Shown one piece after another: positions 1 through 6,614 of a stretch of 7,960 nt of DNA. A program made the position numbers and the translations under genes. Source of the stretch: an uncultured Clostridium sp. (lineage in GTDB: Bacteria > Bacillota_A > Clostridia > Lachnospirales > Lachnospiraceae); NCBI GenBank assembly GCA_945836785.1, contig CAMAMD010000061.1, forward strand, positions 1 through 7,960, written 5' to 3'. Position 1 is the first letter of the stretch; each line of letters opens with the position of its first letter. The notes beneath the pieces were generated by a model. It did not search any database, was not told the origin of the DNA, and saw nothing but the letters and a program-made list of their open reading frames with translations.

Positions 1-66
1 CTTTCCCTCAGGTGTTCTGTCATCAAGACCATATGCATGGTCACGCCAATCCTTTAATAAACTCAT
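1..66 (-). CDS. 5' end of a gene of uncertain function (first 22 codons)
   Basis: An open reading frame starts with ATG at 66 and runs off the left edge of the window without a stop. It encodes MSLLKDWRDHAYGLDD followed by six more residues. A ribosome site, AGGAG (76-80), lies nine bases upstream of the ATG, and a strong promoter lies 60-90 bases upstream, so the start is well supported. The fragment is too short for a family assignment. The opening, with a short Leu-rich stretch, a Trp and an 'AY' motif, reminds me of a group of small Clostridia proteins often annotated as SEC-C-motif or YsxB-like hypothetical proteins, but this is recollection and not a match I can show. The gene has its own promoter and is probably not part of the export operon behind it. 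Confidence 0.7.
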   Translation of the reverse strand, partial: MSLLKDWRDHAYGLDDRTPEGK

Positions 67-125
67 CTTAAAAATCTCCTATCAACCAAATCTTATCGTT
101 CATTCTGTAAGAATTAACACTTCAA

Positions 126-154
126 AGTATATCAAAATATAATATTTTTTTCAA
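126..154 (-). promoter_or_regulatory. sigma-A type promoter for the left-edge gene
   Basis: Reading the minus strand, TTGAAA (149-154) is followed after exactly 17 bases by TATACT (126-131). TG one base upstream of the -10 box makes it an extended -10 (TGATATACT). Transcription would begin near 119, giving a leader of about 50 bases before the ATG at 66. The -35 box begins only five bases after the stop codon of the small membrane protein gene. A short inverted repeat, ATTCT-GTA-AGAAT (102-114), lies just after the predicted transcription start and might be an operator or a weak leader hairpin. Confidence 0.7.
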
Positions 155-159
155 TCACT

Positions 160-429
160 TTATTGCTTATCCTGTATATCCGTCTCTGCTTCCTTTTTCT
201 TATCTTCGCTATTCATGGAAGACAGGACTTTTCCAAGCCAAAGCACCACATACATAAATACAGGCACAACGATACACAAAAACAAACACCCAAGAAAATA
301 CCGGCTTCCCATAATCCCCGTAACAAGTGTTGCAATCACAAGCACTGCTATAATCACAAGACAAATCCATGCGCCTATTCGATATCCTTTTTTCTTTGAT
401 AAAGTTGATAAATACTGTTCATCTTTCAT
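160..429 (-). CDS. small two-helix membrane protein, last gene of the ABC export operon
   Basis: This 89-residue protein has a charged N-terminus (residues 1-17), two hydrophobic segments likely to span the membrane (about 18-40 and 43-67), and a hydrophilic, Lys/Asp/Glu-rich C-terminal tail (72-89). With two helices, both ends probably face the cytoplasm. I recognise no family or catalytic motif. Its ATG lies 14 bases after the permease stop codon, and its ribosome site AGGTG (437-441) sits in that gap, so it is very likely cotranscribed with the exporter. By position it may be an accessory or assembly subunit. In Bacillus subtilis the comparable YknXYZ exporter works with an extra membrane protein, YknW, but I see no sequence reason to equate the two. 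It could also be an unrelated passenger. The frame is real by context; the function is unknown. Confidence 0.72.
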   Translation of the reverse strand: MKDEQYLSTLSKKKGYRIGAWICLVIIAVLVIATLVTGIMGSRYFLGCLFLCIVVPVFMYVVLWLGKVLSSMNSEDKKKEAETDIQDKQ

Positions 430-443
430 ACATATTCACCTGA

Positions 444-1727
444 TTACTCATATCTAAGTGCATCAATCGGGTTCAGATTTGCAGCCTTTACAGAAGGAAT
501 CAATCCAAACACAATTCCAATCACCATGGAAAAGATAACTGACAATGCAATTGCTGCTCCACTGATTGCAACCGGAACCTCCGCAATATTAGAAATCAAA
601 TATGCAAGTCCAATACCTGCACCCACGCCAAGCACACCGCCAAGACTTGTCAAAACTGCTGCTTCCGTCAAAAACTGTGCCAATATTACTTTCTTACGTG
701 CACCAAGGGCTTTCTTAAGACCGATTTCTCTGGTTCTCTCCGTTACGGATACAAGCATGATATTCATAACACCGATACCACCTACAAGAAGAGAAATACT
801 TGCGATCCAAATGAGCTGCTGACTTGTTGAAGCACTAATCTTCTGTAAAGTCTTTGCTGTTTCAAGCAAATCTTCACTCTTATATTTATATGACTGTGAA
901 GAGCCCTCCTCCGATGATTCCATATCCGTTGTAATATACTGATTTAATATATCCTCTGTTTTCTTACCTGCCTGTGTCATATCCTCTGTACTGGTTGCCT
1001 TTACCACAACATGATACGGCTCATCAAAACTGTAAATCATCGGCCATACAGAATCTACAACAAATACCTTTCCGGATGCATTTGTTCCATAATAAGTATA
1101 CCATTCACTAATGCTCTCAACATTTGGTCTGAAATCGTTGTCCAAATCTACAATACCAACAATAACATATGCATCACCTTTGATTTCCAAAGTTTTTCCA
1201 ATCGGGTCTTCCCCTTCAAAAAGCATACTTGCCGATGTTCCGTCCAGTATAACAGTTTTCTTAAATTCCGTTCTATCCCGTTCCGTAAATAATCTTCCGT
1301 TTGTAAGGATATACCCCATCACAGAAAAATAATCCAAATCAGTTCCCAGTAATGTGGCATTTTCTAATTTTTTTGATCCATGATTTATTCCTTCATACAT
1401 TGAGCCATATCGATAAGCCGACACAGCACTTACTTCATCTACGTCAAGGATTTCCTGTTTCATCTCCTCGGTGATAACAGGAACGCCCTCCGGTGCCGAT
1501 GAACCTTCTCCGGATGCATATGGCCAGTCTCCGGCAGACAACTGCACCTGAACCGTGTTATCCCCTGAACCAACCAAATTTTCCTTAATCTGTTCACTCG
1601 TTCCCTTAATCGTTGATACAATAGCAATAATTGCCGCAATTCCTATAATAATACCAAGCATCGTAAGAAAGGAACGCATTTTATGTGCCCAAATTCCCTG
1701 GAAAGATAATCTAATATTCTCTAACAT
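444..1727 (-). CDS. MacB/FtsX-fold ABC transporter permease
   Basis: This is the membrane subunit of a type VII (mechanotransmission) ABC exporter, 427 residues. It has the family layout. A short cytoplasmic N-terminal helix (1-16) is followed by membrane helix 1 (about 17-40) with the typical MRSFLTMLGIIIGIAAII run. A large extracytoplasmic MacB-type periplasmic-core domain spans about 41-300, and three more helices lie at about 304-328, 353-378 and 388-411. The conserved FtsX signature MLVSVTERTREIGLKKALGA (324-343) follows helix 2, and the family's C-terminal PSVKAANLNPIDALRYE (411-427) is intact. Unlike Gram-negative MacB, the ATPase is a separate protein encoded upstream. The gene starts 18 bases after the adaptor 2 stop, with ribosome site AGGAAAGG (1737-1744). 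The substrate cannot be told from sequence; relatives move antimicrobial peptides, macrolides, lipoproteins or toxins. The stretch at 268-280 in the outer domain is Ser/Glu-rich and looks flexible. Confidence 0.93.
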   Translation of the reverse strand: MLENIRLSFQGIWAHKMRSFLTMLGIIIGIAAIIAIVSTIKGTSEQIKENLVGSGDNTVQVQLSAGDWPYASGEGSSAPEGVPVITEEMKQEILDVDEVSAVSAYRYGSMYEGINHGSKKLENATLLGTDLDYFSVMGYILTNGRLFTERDRTEFKKTVILDGTSASMLFEGEDPIGKTLEIKGDAYVIVGIVDLDNDFRPNVESISEWYTYYGTNASGKVFVVDSVWPMIYSFDEPYHVVVKATSTEDMTQAGKKTEDILNQYITTDMESSEEGSSQSYKYKSEDLLETAKTLQKISASTSQQLIWIASISLLVGGIGVMNIMLVSVTERTREIGLKKALGARKKVILAQFLTEAAVLTSLGGVLGVGAGIGLAYLISNIAEVPVAISGAAIALSVIFSMVIGIVFGLIPSVKAANLNPIDALRYE

Positions 1728-1745
1728 AATCTCATTCCTTTCCTG

Positions 1746-3161
1746 TTAATAACCATATATTTCATCTGCACTTTTTTCTACTGTCTTAACACCTTCCTCC
1801 GCATTCTTGGAGTAAGGTATTGCAAGATAATCATCAAAGCTGATACCGGATTGTACCTCTATGGTATCCCCCCACACGATTTTTCCTGTTTTTATAAATA
1901 CTTTCTGCAGTTTTCCATCTACTTCTTTCATCACATAGTAGGCACCATTCTCTTTATCCACCAGTGCCATTGGGATATAAATGGAATTTGAATCCGTGTC
2001 CGCCTGGTCAACAGTAATTTCCATATACATACCTTGTGTCAAATCATCACCGTCCGTAACGGAAATCGTCATTGGATAAAAACTTTCCTCCGTACCACTG
2101 TAACCGTAATAACCATTGGTTGGCATATCTGATATCTCAGTTATAACGCCAGTGTAATTCATGCCATTATCATAGCTGTACATGCTGACTGTATCACCCT
2201 CATGAACCGATTCAAGTGATAATTCTCCGATATATCCCTGCACAGTGTATCCGTCCGTTCCTCCGACTACAATAAACGGCTCATTGTTCAATATTGACGT
2301 CTCCTGATCCGCAACAGTCTTCACTACGCCATCAAAATTACAGAGCACTTCCCCTGTCGCTGTCTGATATTCCAGGATTTCCAGCTCAACCTGCTTGAGC
2401 TGATAATCTATATTTAATTGTTTTATTTCATTCTGTTTTTCTGCAATTGCCTGTGCAAGTTCTTCTTTTGTATAAGTCTTCTCATCCGACATGTCTATAT
2501 CCGGATCTGTTTCGCCCTCATTGCGAATCGGGGACTGACTTAACTGCTCCACCTCTCTCGGGGTAACAGATACCTGCGGCTGTTCCTCTGTGGACGTTTC
2601 TCCCGGTATCGGATTATCATCAGCCGGTGTTTCTGTTGTTGGCTCTTCCGGTGGATTCTCCGTGGTCGGTTCTTCCGGCGGATTTTCCGTTGTTGGTTCC
2701 TCCGATGTCGTTTCTTCTGTCGTTGGTTCTTCCGGCTGTGGTTCAACCGGTGTCGTATTCTGCAGAATCTTTAGATCTCTCTCTGCAGCCAATACCGCAG
2801 TTCGTGCAATCTCCACATCTGCCCGTTTGGTTTCCAGCTGAAGGCTTTGTGCTGTTGTATCATAGACAAGCAAAACATCTCCTGCTTTTACAATATCACC
2901 CTCCTGTACCTTAACCTCTGAAACCTGATCGGTAGAAGTCAGATATATTTTCTGCTCCTTGTTAATAACAACATTTCCGCTCAGCGTACTATCCCAGTTT
3001 CCAATCATATCGGATGTATATCCGAGGCTCTCCACCGGATACACATTTACCGTTTTTTTATTTCTCGTCCGGTTCTTTAAAAAGAACACCAAACCTACGG
3101 AAAGTCCCAAAACAACTACAATAATCGAAAGTGTTAAAATGATTTTTTTCTTCTTACTCAT
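1746..3161 (-). CDS. HlyD/MacA-type membrane-fusion adaptor 2, with Pro/Glu/Thr repeat linker
   Basis: This is the second adaptor of the operon, 471 residues. The frame is open to 3242, but I place the start at ATG 3159-3161. A near-perfect Shine-Dalgarno AGGAGGTG (3166-3173) precedes it, and the protein then opens with a Lys-rich MSKKKK and one membrane anchor (about 7-28), as in adaptor 1. The longer start would overlap the ATPase gene by 89 bases and add an Arg-rich leader. Domains in order: barrel strand and first half of the lipoyl-like domain (about 64-100, with VQEGDIVKAGDVLLVYD); helix 1 (102-135); a low-complexity Pro/Glu/Thr linker (138-196); a polar stretch (197-228); helix 2 (231-268); second lipoyl half around CNFDGVVKTV (274-283); then beta-barrel and membrane-proximal domains to the end. 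It overlaps the ATPase gene by 8 bases and is likely translationally coupled. No lipobox or sortase signal is present. Its role, linking permease to an outer path or gating the exporter, is inferred from family. Confidence 0.9.
   Translation of the reverse strand: MSKKKKIILTLSIIVVVLGLSVGLVFFLKNRTRNKKTVNVYPVESLGYTSDMIGNWDSTLSGNVVINKEQKIYLTSTDQVSEVKVQEGDIVKAGDVLLVYDTTAQSLQLETKRADVEIARTAVLAAERDLKILQNTTPVEPQPEEPTTEETTSEEPTTENPPEEPTTENPPEEPTTETPADDNPIPGETSTEEQPQVSVTPREVEQLSQSPIRNEGETDPDIDMSDEKTYTKEELAQAIAEKQNEIKQLNIDYQLKQVELEILEYQTATGEVLCNFDGVVKTVADQETSILNNEPFIVVGGTDGYTVQGYIGELSLESVHEGDTVSMYSYDNGMNYTGVITEISDMPTNGYYGYSGTEESFYPMTISVTDGDDLTQGMYMEITVDQADTDSNSIYIPMALVDKENGAYYVMKEVDGKLQKVFIKTGKIVWGDTIEVQSGISFDDYLAIPYSKNAEEGVKTVEKSADEIYGY
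2638..2741 (-). repeat. degenerate 27-30 base tandem repeat inside adaptor 2
   Basis: Four adjoining units (2638-2664, 2665-2691, 2692-2721 and a partial 2722-2741) share the plus-strand pattern GTTGGTTCTTCCGG. In protein they give EEPTTE four times (residues 144, 154, 163 and 172), twice as the full nine-residue EEPTTENPP. The first two units differ at five of 27 bases, and all five changes are silent in the adaptor frame. The units stay in frame, and a length change of one unit would add or remove nine or ten residues without shifting the frame. Confidence 0.85.
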
Positions 3162-3912
3162 TTTGCACCTCCTGTTCCGCACCATAAAATGCTTCTGCTG
3201 CCTCAGTCTCATCCATCTCCTGCAATTCGCGTCTTCCGTCATACATACCGTCTAACAACTCACCATCGACGATTTTTATAACACGATCTGCGTATCCTGC
3301 AATTTCATCCGAATGTGTTATCATAATAATCGTTACGCCCTCTTTATGAAGTTGTTCAAATAACTGCATAACCTGAAGACCAGATTTAGAATCAAGTGCA
3401 CCCGTCGGTTCATCAGCAAGTAAAATCTTCGGATGATTTACCATTGCTCTCGCAATTGCCACGCGCTGTTTCTGTCCGCCGGATAACTCCGTCGGTTTGA
3501 AGTTCACACGATCCTCCAATCCAACCCGTTCCAACGCCTGCAAACACATTTCTTTTCTCTGCTTTTTCGGCACCTTCGCATATTGTAAAGGCAAACCGAC
3601 ATTATCAAGTGCCGATTGTCTTGGCATCAAATTAAAAGTCTGAAATACAAATCCAATACTTTTATTTCTCACATAAGAAAGTTGTTTATCGTTATAATTT
3701 CCGATATCTTCACCATCCAACAGGTATATTCCCGATGTCGCCTTATCCAGACAGCCAATAATATTCATCAACGTAGATTTACCGGAACCGGAAGGTCCCA
3801 TGATAGCAACATATTCTCCCTCTTCCACTTCGAGGTTGATATCTTTTAATACAGGCACCTCCATATTACCCTGGATGTATGTTTTAAATACATTCTGTAA
3901 TTCCAGTATCAT
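3154..3912 (-). CDS. ABC transporter ATP-binding protein, LolD/MacB/YknY type
   Basis: This is the cytoplasmic ATPase that powers the exporter, 252 residues. All motifs are intact: Walker A GPSGSGKST (39-47), Q-loop Gln91, signature LSGGQ (143-147) followed by KQRVAIARA, Walker B ILLADE (163-168) with catalytic Glu168, D-loop GALD (171-174) and H-loop His200. The phrases LDKATSG and GFVFQTFNLMPR are typical of the subfamily that pairs with MacB/FtsX-fold permeases. After the usual end of the fold (about residue 220) there is an extra acidic tail of about 30 residues ending EVQNE, a little longer than simple LolD-like proteins. The ATG overlaps the adaptor 1 stop codon as ATGA (3909-3912), with a GAGGAGG ribosome site seven bases upstream. 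It overlaps adaptor 2 by 8 bases at its other end. Two copies would bind one permease dimer (family knowledge). Confidence 0.95.
   Translation of the reverse strand: MILELQNVFKTYIQGNMEVPVLKDINLEVEEGEYVAIMGPSGSGKSTLMNIIGCLDKATSGIYLLDGEDIGNYNDKQLSYVRNKSIGFVFQTFNLMPRQSALDNVGLPLQYAKVPKKQRKEMCLQALERVGLEDRVNFKPTELSGGQKQRVAIARAMVNHPKILLADEPTGALDSKSGLQVMQLFEQLHKEGVTIIMITHSDEIAGYADRVIKIVDGELLDGMYDGRRELQEMDETEAAEAFYGAEQEVQNE
3166..3173 (-). promoter_or_regulatory. ribosome binding site that fixes the adaptor 2 start
   Basis: The minus strand reads AGGAGGTG here, with 4 bases to the ATG at 3161 (6 bases counted from the AGGAGG core). It lies inside the last codons of the ATPase gene, whose stop codon TAA is in the sequence ATGAGTAA formed with the new start. 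This argues for the shorter 471-residue protein and for reinitiation by ribosomes that finish the ATPase. Confidence 0.8.
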
Positions 3913-5198
3913 TCGGCAGCCTCCTCTCCGGAGTCTGTCTCAGGAGTAACATCTACGTCCGCTCCGCCATCATCCCAATCCATATTCTCATACTGCATGA
4001 CATCCTCATAATTATGCGTCGCCTTCATACCTTCCTTGATTCTGTCTTCCGGCCATGCAATATAATCTTCGTTGGAAAGTCCTGACAAAATCTCATACCG
4101 CCACATATCTTCATCATAATCACCGATTTCAACCTTGCGTTTTTCAATTCTGCCTTTGCTGTCCTCAACCCATACATATGCTCCGCTCTCATCCTGCATA
4201 ATATAGAATTCGTCCAGCCACAAACCATCCTTCGCTGTTCCCTGTCCATAATCCATCTCTATATAGACATGCTGTCCCAGCATCAAACCATCTACACTAT
4301 CCAGTGAAATATAAAACGGATAGTTCGTTGTGCCTGTTCCTGAAGAATCATAATAATATCCATTGTTATTATTTTCTACCGGATGTTCCAGATCAATTGA
4401 TGTAATCGTACCTGTCCATGTTACAGTTTCATCCAAACGGGAACGAATAATAACCGGCTGTCCCTCAGACATACTGCGCACATTCAATTCACTTGCCGTT
4501 CCTTTAATTCGGTAATCTCCCATAGCCATAATAGAGATAAATGACTTCTGTTCATCACCTGAACCACCATAATGCATATCAGAACTGTCGGAACCTGTTC
4601 CGGTTGCATCTTTATTAATCTCTTTGACAATACCATCCATCGGTGCAAATACGACGGAATTTTCGATTGCAGATTTCTGACGGTCTATCTCCAACTGTTT
4701 TGCACTGGCATCATAATTATACTGGTTCACCTGTGCCTGCAGGCTCTGTATCTGTGCTGTATACTCCATCTTATAATCAGCCTCAACCTGATCCCGCTCA
4801 GCCGCCAATGAAGCAATCTGCTGGTTAGCAGTCGTAATACTCGTATTAATACTTGACAACTCAAGCTCAAGCTGTTTCAACTTAAGTGCCATCTCTTCCG
4901 AATCATATTCGAAAAGCTTATCTCCCTCTTTTACCTCATCTCCGACCTCAACAAATATTTCCTTCACTGTTTTATCAGAAGCTTTGTCAACGCCCTTTGT
5001 CTCCTGAGATTCCACGATGCCCATATAGCGATTATCTCCGGTCAGCCCAAAGCCTGTAATATTTGCCACGGATTCCACATAAACCATCTCATCGCTGCCC
5101 TCATTTTTATTTCTGGTCAGCACAAAAATGGTTGTACCAATTCCCAGAAGAACAAGTAAAACAATAATACTGATAACAATTACCTTTTTTTTCTTCAT
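3909..5198 (-). CDS. HlyD/MacA-type membrane-fusion adaptor 1
   Basis: First gene of the exporter, 429 residues. It has a Lys-rich start and a single membrane anchor (about 5-27) and no cleavage or lipobox site, so it should stay anchored with its body outside. The first lipoyl half is around 79-99 (VEVGDEVKEGDKLFEYD), followed by a continuous alpha-helical hairpin rich in Gln, Glu and Leu (about 101-178). The second lipoyl half is around 182-194 (VFAPMDGIVKEI). Beta-barrel and membrane-proximal domains follow to about 400, then an acidic tail (405-429) rich in Asp and Glu. A Gly/Ser/Asp loop (199-216) and an Asn/Tyr-rich loop (275-292) interrupt the barrel region. The start has ribosome site AAGGAG (5206-5211), seven bases upstream. 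It is clearly a paralogue of adaptor 2: both carry NGYY-(Y/S)SGT-YP and share the end pattern of the last domain. The hairpins differ strongly, though. Function is by family: it couples the ABC core to export. Confidence 0.9.
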   Translation of the reverse strand: MKKKKVIVISIIVLLVLLGIGTTIFVLTRNKNEGSDEMVYVESVANITGFGLTGDNRYMGIVESQETKGVDKASDKTVKEIFVEVGDEVKEGDKLFEYDSEEMALKLKQLELELSSINTSITTANQQIASLAAERDQVEADYKMEYTAQIQSLQAQVNQYNYDASAKQLEIDRQKSAIENSVVFAPMDGIVKEINKDATGTGSDSSDMHYGGSGDEQKSFISIMAMGDYRIKGTASELNVRSMSEGQPVIIRSRLDETVTWTGTITSIDLEHPVENNNNGYYYDSSGTGTTNYPFYISLDSVDGLMLGQHVYIEMDYGQGTAKDGLWLDEFYIMQDESGAYVWVEDSKGRIEKRKVEIGDYDEDMWRYEILSGLSNEDYIAWPEDRIKEGMKATHNYEDVMQYENMDWDDGGADVDVTPETDSGEEAAE

Positions 5199-5283
5199 AC
5201 CTTTTCTCCTTCATAAATATTCAGAACACAAAATCACATGATTAGATTGTAACAATCCTATGTATCATGGATGTATCGCGAGA
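5199..5283 (-). other. 85-base gap before the exporter with candidate operator-like repeats
   Basis: Between the rarA stop and adaptor 1 there is no gene. It holds a 13-base palindrome, GATTGT-A-ACAATC (5245-5257), and two direct copies of ATGTATC (5260-5266 and 5271-5277) spaced 11 bases start to start, about one DNA turn. I could not fit a convincing -35/-10 pair, so whether the exporter has its own promoter or is read from the tetR promoter is open. The palindrome lacks a following T-run, so it is not a normal terminator. The ribosome site of adaptor 1 occupies 5206-5211. Confidence 0.4.
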
Positions 5284-6603
5284 CTAATCTTCTTTTATCT
5301 TTGCAAACCAATCCTGAATAACCTGTTCGTAACCATTATTTCCCGGCTCATAGAATCTCTCATCCACCAGTTGATCCGGCAGATATTGCTGTTTTACATA
5401 ATGATTCGGATAATCATGGGCGTACTTGTATCCCACATTTCCAAGATTTGCTGCCCCCGAATAGTGTGCATCACGCAAATGAACCGGAACCTGACAGTTT
5501 CCTACCCTTTTTACCGCATCATTTGCTGCAAAAATTGCATTGACAATCGCATTACTCTTTGGTGCACAAGCAACATAAATCGCCGCATGTGCCAGAATAA
5601 TCTGTGCCTCCGGCATTCCCACACGCTCCACCGCCTGTGCACAGGCAGCCGCAACAACAATCGCCTGCGGATCAGCATTTCCAACATCCTCACAAGCGCA
5701 TATCATAATTCTTCTTGCAATAAATGTGACGCTTTCGCCACCGTACAACATTTTTGCCAGATAATATACCGCTGCATCAGGATCTGAACCACGCATGCTC
5801 TTAATAAACGCTGATATAACATCATAATGATTGTCCCCATCCTTATCATACCTGATAAAACGTTTTTGTATACATTCCTCCGCAACATGAATATCAATTA
5901 AAATCTTGCCCGTTTTCTCGTCACGCTCTGTCGAAAGGATTCCAAGCTCAACGGCATTTAAGGCATGTCTTGCATCCCCCTCCGATACGTCAGCAAGAAA
6001 ATCAACCGCCTCATCCGTAATCTCCGCCTGATAGGAGCCCATTCCTTTCTCGACATCATATACTGCCCGTCGGATGAGCACTGCTATATTTTCCTTCGTC
6101 AAAGGCTTTAACTGAAATACCGTTGAGCGTGATATCAGAGCACTGTTCACCTCAAAATACGGGTTTTCAGTAGTTGCTCCGATTAAAATAACTGTACCAT
6201 CCTCCACAAATGGAAGAAGATAATCTTGCTGTGCCTTGTTGAATCGATGTATCTCATCAACAAAGAGAATTGTTTTCTTCCCGTACATGCCAAGATTATC
6301 TTTTGCTGTTTTTACTACTTCCTCTATATCTTTTTTTCCTGATGTCGTTGCATTCAGTTCCCTGAATTCCGCACTCGTCGTATTTGCAATCACCATGGCA
6401 AGCGTCGTCTTGCCTGTGCCCGGCGGGCCATATAATATGATTGAAGAGAGTTTATCCGCCTTAATAACACGATACAGGAGCTTATCACTGCCCAAAATAT
6501 GCTCCTGTCCGACAATCTCCTCAAGGGTAGATGGTCGAAGCCGCTTTGCCAGTGGTGCCTCCTCTTTCATATTTGTCTTTCTCATATAATCAAACAAATC
6601 CAT
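5284..6603 (-). CDS. rarA: replication-associated recombination protein RarA (MgsA), AAA+ ATPase
   Basis: A cytoplasmic AAA+ ATPase of the RarA/MgsA/Mgs1(WRNIP1) family, 439 residues, the usual full length. Relatives act at stalled replication forks and bind SSB and DNA ends. Visible motifs: the N-terminal APLAKRLRPSTLEEIVGQEH box (16-35), Walker A GPPGTGKTT (59-67), Walker B ILFVDEIHRFN (112-122) with Asp116-Glu117, sensor 1 GATTENP (142-148), arginine finger in SRS (158-160) and sensor 2 GDARHALN (209-216). The C-terminal half has the family's tetramerisation region, including KSMRGSDPDAAVYYLA (268-283), CEDVGNADPQA (304-314) and VPVHLRDAHY (372-381). The HRFN and GATTENP words separate it from RuvB and DnaX. 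The start has ribosome site AGGTGG (6611-6616), which overlaps the receiver gene's stop codon, and the gap is 11 bases. No change from the family norm is seen. Its company, a TetR gene and a lone receiver, is unusual. Confidence 0.96.
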   Translation of the reverse strand: MDLFDYMRKTNMKEEAPLAKRLRPSTLEEIVGQEHILGSDKLLYRVIKADKLSSIILYGPPGTGKTTLAMVIANTTSAEFRELNATTSGKKDIEEVVKTAKDNLGMYGKKTILFVDEIHRFNKAQQDYLLPFVEDGTVILIGATTENPYFEVNSALISRSTVFQLKPLTKENIAVLIRRAVYDVEKGMGSYQAEITDEAVDFLADVSEGDARHALNAVELGILSTERDEKTGKILIDIHVAEECIQKRFIRYDKDGDNHYDVISAFIKSMRGSDPDAAVYYLAKMLYGGESVTFIARRIMICACEDVGNADPQAIVVAAACAQAVERVGMPEAQIILAHAAIYVACAPKSNAIVNAIFAANDAVKRVGNCQVPVHLRDAHYSGAANLGNVGYKYAHDYPNHYVKQQYLPDQLVDERFYEPGNNGYEQVIQDWFAKIKED

Positions 6604-6614
6604 GATTTAACCAC

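Noticed and set aside
134..150. A/T-only inverted repeat as terminator of the export operon
   Set aside because: The stem would contain only A-T pairs and lies inside the spacer of a good promoter, so it is unlikely to stop transcription.
2638..2741. Possible CRISPR-like array
   Set aside because: Units are adjacent with no spacers, degenerate, in frame and inside a coding region.
2590..2914. Open frames on the plus strand, and a third-frame minus one, across the Pro/Glu/Thr repeat
   Set aside because: They are low-complexity shadows (Val/Gly/Ser or Arg/Gln runs) of the repeat in adaptor 2, without ribosome sites or recognisable domains.
3162..3242. Longer start for adaptor 2, adding 27 residues upstream of MSKKKK
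   Set aside because: The added stretch lies inside the ATPase gene, is Arg/Cys-rich and unlike a signal sequence, and the ATG at 3161 has a near-perfect ribosome site and gives a normal membrane anchor.
5260..5787. 175-residue plus-strand frame opposite rarA
   Set aside because: It lies fully opposite the conserved RarA C-terminal half, is Ile/Cys/Arg-rich without domains, and matches the pattern of an antisense shadow.
5284..6603. Reading the AAA+ gene as RuvB or DnaX
   Set aside because: The HRFN and GATTENP words and the C-terminal VPVHLRDAHY region are those of RarA; RuvB and DnaX lack them.
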